From Massilia sp. BJB1822 (GTDB lineage Bacteria; Pseudomonadota; Gammaproteobacteria; Burkholderiales; Burkholderiaceae_D), in NCBI RefSeq assembly GCF_013369485.1, contig NZ_JABWEB010000010.1, forward strand, positions 124,001 through 188,000: DNA of 64,000 nucleotides, given 5' to 3'. Positions 15,046-24,403 of the stretch are shown here, one piece after another (position 1 is the first letter of the stretch; each line of letters starts with the position of its first letter). Below the pieces are notes generated by a model. The model did no database searches, had not been told where the DNA came from, and saw only the letters and a program-made list of their open reading frames with translations. The position numbers were made by a program, and so were the translations under genes.

Positions 15046-15818
15046 GCGCGCCAGCGCTGGCGCCGCGTCCGCTACTGAGCTGGGGAATCGCCACTTCGCT
15101 GGTGGTGACCGCAGCACTGGCCCTGCTGTTGTGGGCGAGCTGGCGGCCAGCCGCAGTGACGCAACTGCAGCCGGCGGCCGCTGTGATGGTGGTGTTTGCG
15201 GCGCAAGCCATGTCGGAAGCCACGCAAGCCAGCCACGCCGTGGGCGCGCGCCAGTCGGCCGCCGCCAGCGCGGCGCAGCCGCCCAAGAACAGCCGCAAGC
15301 AGGAAGCCTTGCCCGCGCTGGCGCGCGCCGCCGCGCCGCAAATCGTGGCGGCGGAAAAGGCGGCAAGACAGGAGCAGTCCAGCGCAACGCCGCCGGAACC
15401 CGGCAAGGATGCGCCGCAGGAAGCGTCCCAGCCAGCGCAAGCCAGCAGCAGCGCCACGCCGGCGCCCGCCGCCCTGCGCGGCCCGCAAGCGGCGCCTTTC
15501 AATAGCGACTCGCCTTCATCCCATGCGGTGCTGGCCAGCTGGCAAAGCCGCGTGCTCAGTCACCTGGCCCACTTCAAGCGCTATCCGCTCGAAGCGCGCC
15601 AGCGCCGCCGCACGGGCGAGGCCTGGGTGCGCTTTCAGCTGGACCGCGGCGGCAAGCTGTTGGCGAGCGAGTTGATCACGTCATCAGGCACGGTGCTGCT
15701 GGACCGCGAAGCGCTGCAAGTGCTGGAGCGCGCCCAGCCCCTGCCCGCACCGCCCGAAGCCGTACTGCGCCAGAACACGGTGACGGTCACGTTGCCGGTT
15801 TCCTTCCAAATCCAATAA
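15042..15818 (+). CDS. tonB: TonB energy transducer
   Basis: The 258-residue product starts at GTG 15042, overlapping the exbD stop by 4 nt. It has an N-terminal membrane anchor (about 15-34), a long Ala/Gln/Pro-rich periplasmic spacer (about 40-165) and a C-terminal TonB domain. That domain includes SWQSRVLSHLAHFKRYPLEARQRRRTGEAWVRF (split: SWQSRVLSHLAHFKRYPLEA then the rest) and VSFQIQ at the end. It transmits energy from ExbB-ExbD to outer-membrane receptors, most obviously the receptor encoded 21 nt downstream. Confidence 0.9.
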   Translation: MSAPALAPRPLLSWGIATSLVVTAALALLLWASWRPAAVTQLQPAAAVMVVFAAQAMSEATQASHAVGARQSAAASAAQPPKNSRKQEALPALARAAAPQIVAAEKAARQEQSSATPPEPGKDAPQEASQPAQASSSATPAPAALRGPQAAPFNSDSPSSHAVLASWQSRVLSHLAHFKRYPLEARQRRRTGEAWVRFQLDRGGKLLASELITSSGTVLLDREALQVLERAQPLPAPPEAVLRQNTVTVTLPVSFQIQ

Positions 15819-15839
15819 CACAACAAGTCGAGAGAAAGT

Positions 15840-18098
15840 ATGAAAACCAAAGTTATGGCGCATGCCGTGGGCGCGTGCATGGTCCTTTTCGCGCAGCAGG
15901 CGGCATCGCAGCAGGCGCAGGACAGCAGCAAGGTCGAATTCTCGCCGCTGAACGTTTCGGGCGAGAGCGTGGCGGTGGAGCAGCAGGCGCTGGAAAAACC
16001 AGGCGCCTTCAGCTCGCGCGGCGCCGATACGCGCCTGCAGCCAGTGGACCAGATCCTGCGCGGCATGCCGGGCACTTTCACCCAGATCGATCCGGGCCAG
16101 GGCGCCATCAGCGTCAACATCCGTGGCCTGTCCGGCTTTGGCCGCGTCAACACCATGATCGACGGCGTGACGCAGAACTACTACGGCAGCGCGCCATCGG
16201 AAGTGTCGCACGGCAGTATGCCAAGCAGCCAGTTCGGCGCCCTGATCGATCCCAACTTCATCGTCGGCGTGGACGTCTCGCGCGGAAATGCCAAGGGCGG
16301 CGAAGGCGTGAATGCCTTGAGCGGCAGCGCCAATATCCGCATCATCGGCGTTGACGATGTGGTGTTCGCGGGCCAGAAAATGGGCGGACGCACAAAAATC
16401 AGCGCAGGCAGCAATGGCCTGGGACGCAGCGCCATGCTGGCTGCGGGCATGAAGACGCCAGCTTTCGATGGCGGTAGTATAGGCTTCATGGCGGCCACCA
16501 GCGCCAGTGTGATCGGCAACAACTACAAGAACGCCAAGGGCGTCAACAGCGAGGAATTCGGCTTCGGCTACAACCAGTACTACAAACAAAAGCCCAAGTC
16601 GCAATTGCTCAAGCTGGAGATGAAGCTCAAGGACTTTCATACCCTGGAGCTGTCGGCGCGCGACTACCGCAACAACTTCACGCGGCGCGACATCCAGAGC
16701 GACGACTATTACCTGAAATACCATTACACGCCGTTTTCGGAACTCATCGACTTGAACGTGATGGCCAGTCGCAGCCGCGGCCGTCAACGCTTCATGCCGG
16801 GCGCCCTGATCGGCTTCGCCAACACCAGCACAGCCAACAGCGCCGATGCCTTCGACCTCAACAACACCAGCAGCTTCCGCCTGGCCGGCGGCGATGTGCT
16901 GCTGACGCTGGGCGGCAAGGCCATGCGCAATCGCTACAGCAAGCATGTGGAGAGCCTGATCCAGAATCCCGACAATCCCCTCGCCGGCCAGCAATCGATC
17001 GAAAACAATCCCTTCGGACCGGAAGGGCGGCAAAAGATCGACAGCCTGTATGCGGGCCTGCAGTACAACCGCGGCATCTACCAGATCAATGCCGGCCTCA
17101 ATTACGCCAGCTACGCGCTGACCGGCTACAAACCAGCCTGCGATGCGAATGTGCAGTGCTTCCCGCAGGGCGCCGCACAGATCGCGCTCAAGGAACACGG
17201 CGTGCAGCCTTCGCTGCTGGTGTCGGCCCAGATCAAACCCTGGTTCCAGCCCTTTGCCAGCGCCGAGCGCACCATGCGCGGCCCGAATCCACAGGAAGTG
17301 TTTTTCTCCAACGATGGCGGCGCCTCGATGAATCCTTTCCTGAAAGGCGAGAAATCAAAAACCTATCAGCTGGGCTTCAACTCTGGCCTGCACGGCTTGC
17401 TGAGCAAGGACGACGCGCTGAATTTCAAGGCACTCTACTTCCGCAGCACCATCGACGGCTATATCGCCAGCCAATCCTTCCTGCTATGCACAGGCGGCCG
17501 CAAATGCGGCATGCCGGAAGTGATCGCCACCGACTGGCACAGCGTCGTAGAGTACAGCTCGAATATGTACATCTATACCAACTCGCTCACGCCGGTACGT
17601 TCGCGCGGTCTGGAACTGGAAGCGCAATATCAGCTGGGACCAGCGTATGCGCGCCTCTCTTACACCCGCAGCAAGTCCAGCCAGCCCACCTCCGTTGCCA
17701 GCAGCTGGTTCGGCGCCAGCGACATCAGCGAACTGCCCAGCGTGTACTACAACCTGGACATCGGCGCCCGCCTGCTGGAGAACAAGCTGGAACTGGGAGC
17801 GCTGATCAAACATACCGGATCGAACCGCCGCCTGTCGCCGGACATCGATACGGACGAAACGACGGCCAAAGTCCTCAAGGTGGAGAATCCGAAGATTCCA
17901 GCGGTAGTCGACCTGTATGCCAGCTACCAGGTCGACAAAAACCTGTTCCTGCGCGTGTCCGTGCAAAACGCCACGAACAAGAATTTCTCGGAAGCCCTGA
18001 ACCGTCTGAACGCGCTGCCGTCGCAGGCAGACGATAAAACACCGCTGAGCACCGCAAGGGGGAGAACGTATCTGGCGGGGCTGGAATACCGCTTCTAA
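15840..18098 (+). CDS. TonB-dependent outer-membrane receptor (heme/iron-type)
   Basis: The 752-residue product has a signal peptide (mature start near QQAQDSSK), a plug domain (about 45-170) with ISVNIRGLSGFGRVNTMIDGV and VGVDVSRGNAKGGEGVNALS, and a 22-strand barrel. It ends LAGLEYRF with the terminal Phe that outer-membrane assembly needs. RGRTYLAGLEYRF and NLFLRVSVQNATNKNF are standard C-terminal elements. The substrate is not readable from sequence; ChaN, ExbB-ExbD-TonB and the PepSY gene argue for heme or a ferric chelate. Its stop overlaps the stop of the convergent PepSY gene by 4 nt. Confidence 0.92.
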   Translation: MKTKVMAHAVGACMVLFAQQAASQQAQDSSKVEFSPLNVSGESVAVEQQALEKPGAFSSRGADTRLQPVDQILRGMPGTFTQIDPGQGAISVNIRGLSGFGRVNTMIDGVTQNYYGSAPSEVSHGSMPSSQFGALIDPNFIVGVDVSRGNAKGGEGVNALSGSANIRIIGVDDVVFAGQKMGGRTKISAGSNGLGRSAMLAAGMKTPAFDGGSIGFMAATSASVIGNNYKNAKGVNSEEFGFGYNQYYKQKPKSQLLKLEMKLKDFHTLELSARDYRNNFTRRDIQSDDYYLKYHYTPFSELIDLNVMASRSRGRQRFMPGALIGFANTSTANSADAFDLNNTSSFRLAGGDVLLTLGGKAMRNRYSKHVESLIQNPDNPLAGQQSIENNPFGPEGRQKIDSLYAGLQYNRGIYQINAGLNYASYALTGYKPACDANVQCFPQGAAQIALKEHGVQPSLLVSAQIKPWFQPFASAERTMRGPNPQEVFFSNDGGASMNPFLKGEKSKTYQLGFNSGLHGLLSKDDALNFKALYFRSTIDGYIASQSFLLCTGGRKCGMPEVIATDWHSVVEYSSNMYIYTNSLTPVRSRGLELEAQYQLGPAYARLSYTRSKSSQPTSVASSWFGASDISELPSVYYNLDIGARLLENKLELGALIKHTGSNRRLSPDIDTDETTAKVLKVENPKIPAVVDLYASYQVDKNLFLRVSVQNATNKNFSEALNRLNALPSQADDKTPLSTARGRTYLAGLEYRF

Positions 18099-19594
18099 CG
18101 GGCGCCAGCCCAATGCCGCACGCGGCGCAGGCCGATCACGCCTGCCGTCACGCATAGCAGCAAGCCGCCTATGCTGAGCGCAGCCAGCACCGCTTCACGC
18201 AGCCAGCCCGATGCCAGCATCGGCTGCAAGTCCCAGCTGTGCAACAGATTGAATAGCCAGCGGCGCACGCGCTGGGACTGCACCGTGCTCTGTTCCACCA
18301 GGCCGGTGTGCGCATCCAGATGCACCCAGGTCTGGTCCGCATCGCCGTAGGCTATCCTCAGCACGGGCAGGCGGCGCTCGTTACTGCCATACATCGAGGC
18401 GGCATTGCGGGCATAGTAGTAGCGGTCGTACTGCGTCAGCGTTTCCAGTGAGACGATGGGGTAAGGACGCAGGCTGCTTGCCGCGCGCAGCAAGCGTTCT
18501 TCCGGCCAGCGCTCCAGCACCGCAAAATGCTCGCCGGACGCCACCACCAGCCGCGTATCGTTGGCCGCATTACGGGCCAGGATGAAAGCTTCGCCATCGA
18601 GCACGCGCCATTCCAGTTCCTTGGCGTAGAAATTCTCTGCCTTGAGCAGATCCAATGCCGCGCCGGGACTGAGTGCCAGGCGGCGCTGAATCGAACGGCC
18701 GCCGTGGGCCGCGCCATGTCCACCGCCTTGGCCCTTGGCCTCGAAAATTCCACCTGGATTGAGCGACATCAGGCCGCTGAAAATCCAGGCGAACAAGATC
18801 ACGCCGAAACCCAGCCCCAGAAGGTGGTGCCAGCGCATATAGGCTTCGCGGTAAGGACTGCGGCTGCCATTCTTGTAGCGCCCTGAAAAACGCCAGCGCA
18901 ACAAGCCGTTGGCCATGCCGCTGGCGGCCGAGAATACGCCCAAGCCGGAAAGGATGATCAGAGTCCATGCCCTCGGCTCGTCATTCGATTGGCTGCGCAA
19001 TATGTTCAGCCAATGCAGCCAGGCGCCCACCATATTCCAGCGGCGCTCCGACGCGGAAGCATCCAGCACCACCTCCCCCGTCGCGGACGAGATGTACACA
19101 CGGGTGGCAGCAGCATCGTGCAACTCCACCACATGCAGGGGCCGGTGCGCATTCAAACGGCGCGAATGCGTCCAGCGGTCCTCATCGACCTGGCCCTCAT
19201 AAGTGGCCGTTGCGCCGGGACGGAAAGCGTAGGCGGCATCGAGGGCGGCCTGCTTGTCCACGACGGCGGCGCGCTGGCCGCTCAGGGCATCGACCGCAAT
19301 CAGGCTGCCATTGCCTTCCTGCAGAATATAGTGGGGACGGCCACGAACCGAGGTCAGGGTCAGTCCCTTGACCTCGGATGCGGCGCGGCTTTGCGCCAGC
19401 GCCTGGGCCGGATCGATGCAGCAGTCCTGCGCCGGCAAGGGCGCCAGCGCCGCCAGCCGCTCCCAAGGCGTCAGCTTGGGATGGCCGATGAACAGCATGA
19501 CGATGCCGCTCGCAAGCCAGAGCGCCATCAGCAGACAGACGAGTATCCCCGTCCAGCGGTGGATCAGATAGATATAGCGCTTGATGTGATTCAT
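18095..19594 (-). CDS. PepSY-domain inner-membrane protein (putative iron reductase)
   Basis: The 499-residue product starts at ATG 19594 with YIYLIHRWTGILVCLLMALW, the first transmembrane helix of PepSY-TM proteins. Periplasmic PepSY regions, a central pair of helices (WTLIILSGLGVFSAASGMANG and the MRWHHLLGLGFGVILFAWIF segment with paired His) and a C-terminal helix follow. The sequence upstream in frame is Arg/Pro-rich and not family-like. Proteins of this group are often encoded beside TonB-dependent siderophore receptors and are proposed to reduce ferric chelates; here that is inference from the neighbouring receptor. Confidence 0.85.
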   Translation of the reverse strand: MNHIKRYIYLIHRWTGILVCLLMALWLASGIVMLFIGHPKLTPWERLAALAPLPAQDCCIDPAQALAQSRAASEVKGLTLTSVRGRPHYILQEGNGSLIAVDALSGQRAAVVDKQAALDAAYAFRPGATATYEGQVDEDRWTHSRRLNAHRPLHVVELHDAAATRVYISSATGEVVLDASASERRWNMVGAWLHWLNILRSQSNDEPRAWTLIILSGLGVFSAASGMANGLLRWRFSGRYKNGSRSPYREAYMRWHHLLGLGFGVILFAWIFSGLMSLNPGGIFEAKGQGGGHGAAHGGRSIQRRLALSPGAALDLLKAENFYAKELEWRVLDGEAFILARNAANDTRLVVASGEHFAVLERWPEERLLRAASSLRPYPIVSLETLTQYDRYYYARNAASMYGSNERRLPVLRIAYGDADQTWVHLDAHTGLVEQSTVQSQRVRRWLFNLLHSWDLQPMLASGWLREAVLAALSIGGLLLCVTAGVIGLRRVRHWAGAR

Positions 19595-19718
19595 TTGGTT
19601 TTGTTCTGTCAGTTCCTGTGTTCGGCCGGACCGCGCCATGGCGCAGCAGCACTGGCGCGCGCAAAGGGCAATCCGGAAAGGCGTGGTGCATCCACGGCCA
19701 AGCCGGGATGGCGGGGAG

Positions 19719-20096
19719 TCAGGAAAGGCGGGGAGGTCCGCGCGGGCTGGATGCGGCCCAGGAGAACAGCGGTTCGGGAGACTGATAGAAGAGTGCCGGG
19801 CGCGCCGGGCAGAGCTTGGCCGGACCGGCGACGATGAGCGGCGCAGGCAAGACCGGCGTATCAGTTTGCAGCTGGCAGTAGTGGCAATCCTGCAGATGGC
19901 CGGCCTGCTGGTCCGGCGACGTCTGGCCCTGATCGGCACTGGCTGCGCCGCTGGCCGAACAGATCTCGGCCAGCATCACGTTCATGACGCGGTCGGCCGC
20001 CAGTGCATGCGAGAGGGACGGCATCAGGGCGGCCAGCAGCACGGCGGCACACGCCACCCACGCCACTGCGATTCGCCATTGCCTGGTTCCTATCAT
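19719..20096 (-). CDS. DUF2946-type small exported/membrane protein
   Basis: The 125-residue product has an N-terminal hydrophobic segment (about 8-32) and a conserved HLQDCHYCQLQ motif (His and two Cys, C-x2-C) in the middle, as in DUF2946 proteins. A Pro-rich tail follows. The His/Cys motif suggests metal binding. It lies 124 nt upstream of the PepSY gene on the same strand and is probably part of the same metal-uptake unit. Function is unknown. Confidence 0.72.
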   Translation of the reverse strand: MIGTRQWRIAVAWVACAAVLLAALMPSLSHALAADRVMNVMLAEICSASGAASADQGQTSPDQQAGHLQDCHYCQLQTDTPVLPAPLIVAGPAKLCPARPALFYQSPEPLFSWAASSPRGPPRLS

Positions 20097-20227
20097 GATG
20101 CGATTTTAGCATCGGGGGATGAGTCAAAAAAATGATGTAGCCTAAGATTTCTGCGGATCTTCCGGGCAGCTGGCATAAAATACCGCCTCGCCGCGCGGCC
20201 TTGCGCGGGACGCCATATTTTCAAGCG

Positions 20228-20506
20228 ATGACTGCCTCCGCCTCTACCCTCGACTGCCGCCCCGGCTGCGGCGCCTGCTGCACGGCGCCCTCGATCACCT
20301 CGCCCATCCCCGGCATGCCGCGGGGGAAGCCGGCTGGCGTCAGGTGCATCCAGCTCGGGGAGGACAATCGCTGCCTTATTTTTGGAAAGCCGGAACGCCC
20401 GGCTTTTTGCGGCGGTTTGCAGCCTTCCGAGGATATGTGCGGATCAAACCGCGAGCAGGCTATCAGGTGGCTGACGGACTTGGAGCATGCAACCGCGCCT
20501 GCCTAA
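20228..20506 (+). CDS. YkgJ-family cysteine-cluster protein
   Basis: The 92-residue product contains eight Cys in the CxxxCGxCC ... CIQL ... CLIF ... FCGG ... MC arrangement typical of YkgJ-like (UPF0153) proteins, which are presumed metal or Fe-S cluster binders. ATG 20228 gives the usual N-terminus (MTASASTLDCRPGCGACC); an in-frame upstream start at 20201 adds nine residues. Cytoplasmic, function unknown. Divergent from the DUF2946 gene. Confidence 0.85.
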   Translation: MTASASTLDCRPGCGACCTAPSITSPIPGMPRGKPAGVRCIQLGEDNRCLIFGKPERPAFCGGLQPSEDMCGSNREQAIRWLTDLEHATAPA

Positions 20507-20535
20507 TTGACTCATTCAAAATGGTCCTGGGTGCG

Positions 20536-21129
20536 TTAAGGACGCCATAACTTGAACTGACCGTTGTCGTCGACACCCGCCAAAACAAACTGCTGGCGCC
20601 AATCCACCAGGATCAGTCCGAATTTCCGATTCAGTTTTAGGAATGCGTTTACCAGCAAGCTATCGTCCGCTCCCTGCAGCGAAACACCGAGTACCGTGAC
20701 TTGTTCATTCTGCTGCAAGCCGTACAGATATGCATTTGTCCCCAACTCCAGGCTGAAGCCATGTTTTACATGGCCGAGGAGATGCGAGGCGGTCGTCAAA
20801 ATCGGCGCGGGGCATGGGCTGGCATTCAGTTCCTGCTCGATATCCGGCACGGATATCCCCATTGCCGCGCGATTGATTTCACGCCCGTATATCTGCGTCC
20901 ACCCATGCTGGGTACGATGCTCCGCTTCAAACGGCTTGAGTTCTCCCAGTAATTCCTGCACCTCGGAGAGGCGTTCTTCAGCAAAGAATTCCAGTTGGCC
21001 CCACTCATCTTCATGAAACTGCGGAGCCCCTTCGAAACTGCTGGCGGTCGGCGTGTCGAACTCAATCGCATCGATCGCGATGGTCGGCATGGAAAAACGG
21101 ATTGAATCAACTGGAACGTCTTTATTCAT
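20536..21129 (-). CDS. Hypothetical cytoplasmic protein
   Basis: The 197-residue product (ATG 21129; a TTG start at 21150 is also possible) has no signal peptide or membrane segment and no domain I recognise. Its N-terminal third is acidic (HEDEWGQLEFFAEERLSEVQELL). The C-terminal half looks like a compact alpha/beta domain ending FGLILVDWRQQFVLAGVDDNGQFKLWRP (two parts). Codon use is less GC-biased than in neighbouring genes, which may hint at lateral acquisition. It is isolated between the YkgJ and ldhA genes and could be part of a contact or immunity-type accessory locus, but nothing in the sequence proves that. Confidence 0.7.
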   Translation of the reverse strand: MNKDVPVDSIRFSMPTIAIDAIEFDTPTASSFEGAPQFHEDEWGQLEFFAEERLSEVQELLGELKPFEAEHRTQHGWTQIYGREINRAAMGISVPDIEQELNASPCPAPILTTASHLLGHVKHGFSLELGTNAYLYGLQQNEQVTVLGVSLQGADDSLLVNAFLKLNRKFGLILVDWRQQFVLAGVDDNGQFKLWRP

Positions 21130-21271
21130 CTGTTGTATCTTCTTTTTCAAACAAGTGTTATCCGCGCGGCGGCGCGTGCCTATCTCATGACCGCCCCGAC
21201 CTTACATTAATCACATTGTAGCCGGTTCCGCAACATGCCAAAATGTGCGGCTCCAGCCGTGAAGGACAACC

Positions 21272-22282
21272 ATGAAGATAGCCGTATTCAGCGCCCAGGC
21301 CTATGACCGCCGCTTTCTTGACGAAGGCCGGCAGCTGCATTTGCCGGATGCGGACATCGAACTGCTGTACTTCAGCGAGACGCTGACGCTGCAATCGGCG
21401 GCGCTGGCGCGGGACTGCGCGGCGGTCTGCGTCTTCGTCAACGATGTGCTGGATGCGGCCGTGCTGGAGGCGCTGGCGGCGCAGGGCGTGCGCGCCGTGC
21501 TGATGCGCTGCGCCGGATTCAATCATCTCGACACGGCGGCCGCCGCCCGCCTCGGCCTGTTCGTGGCCTATGTGCCGTCCTATTCGCCGGAGGCGGTGGC
21601 CGAACATACCCTGGCCCTGATCCTGACGCTGAACCGGCATACGCACCGTGCCTTCGCCCGCGTGCGCGAAGGGAATTTCGCGCTGGATGGCCTGCTCGGT
21701 TTCAACCTGCACGGCAAGACGGTGGGCCTGGTTGGCATCGGCAAGATCGGGCTGGCGGTGGCGCGCATCCTGAACGGTTTCGGCTGCCACGTGCTGGCTT
21801 GCGATCCCGCGCCCGCACCGGAGTTCGCGGCCTTGGGGCAGATGGCGGCGCTGCCGGAACTCTTGGCGGCATCGGATATCGTTTCCCTGCATTGTCCGCT
21901 GCTGCCCGCCACGCGCCACCTGATCGGCCGCACCGCGCTGGCGCAGATGAAGCCGGGCGCCATGCTGGTGAATACTTCGCGCGGCGCCTTGATCGACACC
22001 GCCGCCGTGATCGACGCGCTGAAGGCGCGCACCCTGAGCGCGCTGGCGATCGACGTCTACGAGCAGGAACGCGAGCTGTTCTTCTTCGATCATTCGGCCG
22101 ACATCATCAGCGACGACGTCTTCCAGCGCCTGCTGACCTTCCCCAATGTGCTGGTGACGGGCCACCAAGGCTTCTTCACGGCGGAAGCCATGCGCGAAAT
22201 CGCCGGCACCACCATGCAGAACCTGCGCTGCCTGCTGGATGCCACGCCCTGCGCCAACCGCGTGCCTGGCACCGCCAGCTAG
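21272..22282 (+). CDS. ldhA: D-lactate dehydrogenase (2-hydroxyacid dehydrogenase)
   Basis: The 336-residue product reduces pyruvate to D-lactate with NADH. It has the Rossmann motif VGLVGIGKIGLAVARI (about 150-165) and the catalytic Arg in NTSRGALIDT. The catalytic Glu in IDVYEQERELFFFDHS and the catalytic His in VLVTGHQGFFTAEA are also present. The YEQE...FFFDHS segment is diagnostic for fermentative D-LDH rather than other hydroxyacid dehydrogenases. Length is typical. It ends 6 bp from the last gene of the convergent secretion operon. Confidence 0.94.
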   Translation: MKIAVFSAQAYDRRFLDEGRQLHLPDADIELLYFSETLTLQSAALARDCAAVCVFVNDVLDAAVLEALAAQGVRAVLMRCAGFNHLDTAAAARLGLFVAYVPSYSPEAVAEHTLALILTLNRHTHRAFARVREGNFALDGLLGFNLHGKTVGLVGIGKIGLAVARILNGFGCHVLACDPAPAPEFAALGQMAALPELLAASDIVSLHCPLLPATRHLIGRTALAQMKPGAMLVNTSRGALIDTAAVIDALKARTLSALAIDVYEQERELFFFDHSADIISDDVFQRLLTFPNVLVTGHQGFFTAEAMREIAGTTMQNLRCLLDATPCANRVPGTAS

Positions 22283-22288
22283 GCGAGG

Positions 22289-24403
22289 TCAGAAACCGGC
22301 TTCGCGCCAGAAAACGGCAGCGGCGGCGCGCATATAGCGCCAGGCAGGCACGGTCCAGCCGCCCGCCACCACCACCTTGCCGCGCCAGGCGTGGGAGCGG
22401 GAGACGGCATCGCCCTCCAACGCTTCCAGCGTAACGCGATAGACCGGATGTTCAGGGAACAACTGTCCATTCTTCTCGCGCACCGCAACGGCACCACCGT
22501 GAAGACTGCTCAGCTCAACCTCCGGCAGCACGCGGCTGGCGTCGCGGTCGATGGCCGCAACACGCAGCCGCAGTACCGGGCCAGCTGCGGCATCGGCATA
22601 GAACATGGCCGTGTCGCCGACGGCGATCAGGGCCACGGCTTCCTCATCCAGATAAGCGACCGCCTGCTGGCCCAACGTGGAAACCAGCCGCGCCAGCACC
22701 TCCTGCCGGCCCAGCCACTGCCCCGGGCGCAGCTCCGGCGACAGGTCGCGCAGCACGCCGTCATACGGCGCCAGTGGCCGATAGCGCGCCGCCTCTGCCT
22801 CCAGCATAGCCACCTCCGCTTCGGCCGCCGCCACCTCCTCCTGCGCGGCCTGCCAGTGGCTGCGCTGCTCCTGGTCGAAGGCGCCGGCCGAGGCTTGCCA
22901 GCGCGCGCGCTGCAGGCGGCCAGCAGCGGCGGCCTGGCGGCTTTCCAGCTCAGGCAAGGCAAGGACAATCAGCGGCGTGCCCGCCCTGACCTGCTGGCCC
23001 TCGCGCAGCGGCAGCGCCGCCACTTGCGCATGCGGCGGCGCATACACGATGAACTGCTGCGCCGGCCGCAGCATGGCGCTGGCCGAAGGCCGCGAAGGCC
23101 AGGGCATGGCCAGCACCAATACCAGCAGCGCAAACAGCAGCGCAAAGCCGCACAGACGCCGCCGTCTTTGCAGCTGCGGCCACAATTCCTGCCAGGCGCG
23201 CAACTCGCGCCACATTGGCGCCAGCACGAACCAGCCTATCTCCACCGCGAACAGGGCGATGCCCACCGCCTTGATGAAGAAGGCATAGACCATGGCGGCA
23301 ATCGCCGTGAACACGGCCAGGCGATATAGCCAGGTGGCCCAGGCAAACAGGATCAGGCCGTGGCGGCGCGGCGCGGACATGCTTTCGGGCGCAGGCTGCC
23401 CCAAGCCAAACAGGCGCTCGCGCAAATGCCAGCGCGCCAGCGCAAACGCGCGCTCATGCAAATTGGGCATGCCCAGCCAGTCGGCCAGCAGAAAGTAGCC
23501 GTCGAAACGCATAAAAGGGCTGCAGTTGATGGCAACGCTGGCGACCCAGGTGACGGTGGCCAGCACGAAAGCCATATTCTTCAAGCCGCCCTCGGGCAGC
23601 AAGGCCCAAGCCAGCGTGGCCCAGGCAGCGACAGCCAGTTCGGTCAACACGCCAGCCGCCGCCACTGCCAGGCGCTGGCGGCGCTCGCGCAGCTTCCATA
23701 CCTCATTGGTGTCGGTATAGGCAACCGGCCAAAGCACCATGAAAGCAATGCCCATGGTGGGGACGCGGCAGCCGAAGCGCTTGGCGGTAAAGGCATGGCC
23801 CAGTTCATGCAGCAGCTTGACGGCCAGCAGCGCACAGCCATAGCCGGCAAAACCTTGCCAGCTGAAGGTATCCACCAGCGTGGCACCGAAGCGTTCCCAT
23901 TGGCGTCCGGCGGCCAGCAGGCCAGCCCCCAGCGCGCCCAGCGTCAGCCAGAGGAAAAGCCGCGAGTAAAGGAAGTCCAGGCGCTGCGCCCAATGCGCAA
24001 GCCAGGCATCGGGACGCCATACGGGAATGCGGAAGAATAGATAGTGATGCAGCAGCCGGTGCCAGACACTGCCGCGCCGCTGCTGCAGGCGCTGCGCGTA
24101 GCGGGCGGCATGGCCCGGCGCGGCTTGCAGCAGCTGATTGTGCTGGAAAAAGGCCAGTACCCCGGCCACGTCGTCGGCATCCATCTGCAGCGCCGTTTCG
24201 CGGCTGACGGCATCAGCCACGGCTTGCGGCTCGCCCAGATGCCAGCGGCGCAGCACCTCCAGCGCCGGCCAGTCGAGCTGGAAGAAGAGGTTGCGCACCG
24301 GGTCGTGCAAGGTGTGGCTGGGCTGTCCATCGGCCAGCACCGGACCGGCGTGCAAGGCCAGCTCTTCGCGCAACGGCGGTAGATGCATCACAGCCTCGCG
24401 CAT
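22289..24403 (-). CDS. M50-type membrane metalloprotease fused to a HlyD-like domain
   Basis: The 704-residue product starts at ATG 24403, overlapping the stop of the upstream hlyD-like gene (TGATG). Residues about 30-110 form a small alpha-helical region resembling PqqD-like or winged-helix modules. Then come several membrane helices with the zinc motif HELGH (199-203) and a second ligand site FMRFDGYF (Asp about 301), as in site-2/M50 peptidases. From about 460 a soluble HlyD-like part follows: a lipoyl-type half (LPLREGQQVRAGTPLIVLALP), a coiled coil rich in Ala/Glu, and a second lipoyl half (YDGVLRDLSPELRPGQWL). This joins a protease and an adaptor in one chain. Last gene of the seven-gene operon; no close characterised homologue is known to me. 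Confidence 0.83.
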   Translation of the reverse strand: MREAVMHLPPLREELALHAGPVLADGQPSHTLHDPVRNLFFQLDWPALEVLRRWHLGEPQAVADAVSRETALQMDADDVAGVLAFFQHNQLLQAAPGHAARYAQRLQQRRGSVWHRLLHHYLFFRIPVWRPDAWLAHWAQRLDFLYSRLFLWLTLGALGAGLLAAGRQWERFGATLVDTFSWQGFAGYGCALLAVKLLHELGHAFTAKRFGCRVPTMGIAFMVLWPVAYTDTNEVWKLRERRQRLAVAAAGVLTELAVAAWATLAWALLPEGGLKNMAFVLATVTWVASVAINCSPFMRFDGYFLLADWLGMPNLHERAFALARWHLRERLFGLGQPAPESMSAPRRHGLILFAWATWLYRLAVFTAIAAMVYAFFIKAVGIALFAVEIGWFVLAPMWRELRAWQELWPQLQRRRRLCGFALLFALLVLVLAMPWPSRPSASAMLRPAQQFIVYAPPHAQVAALPLREGQQVRAGTPLIVLALPELESRQAAAAGRLQRARWQASAGAFDQEQRSHWQAAQEEVAAAEAEVAMLEAEAARYRPLAPYDGVLRDLSPELRPGQWLGRQEVLARLVSTLGQQAVAYLDEEAVALIAVGDTAMFYADAAAGPVLRLRVAAIDRDASRVLPEVELSSLHGGAVAVREKNGQLFPEHPVYRVTLEALEGDAVSRSHAWRGKVVVAGGWTVPAWRYMRAAAAVFWREAGF

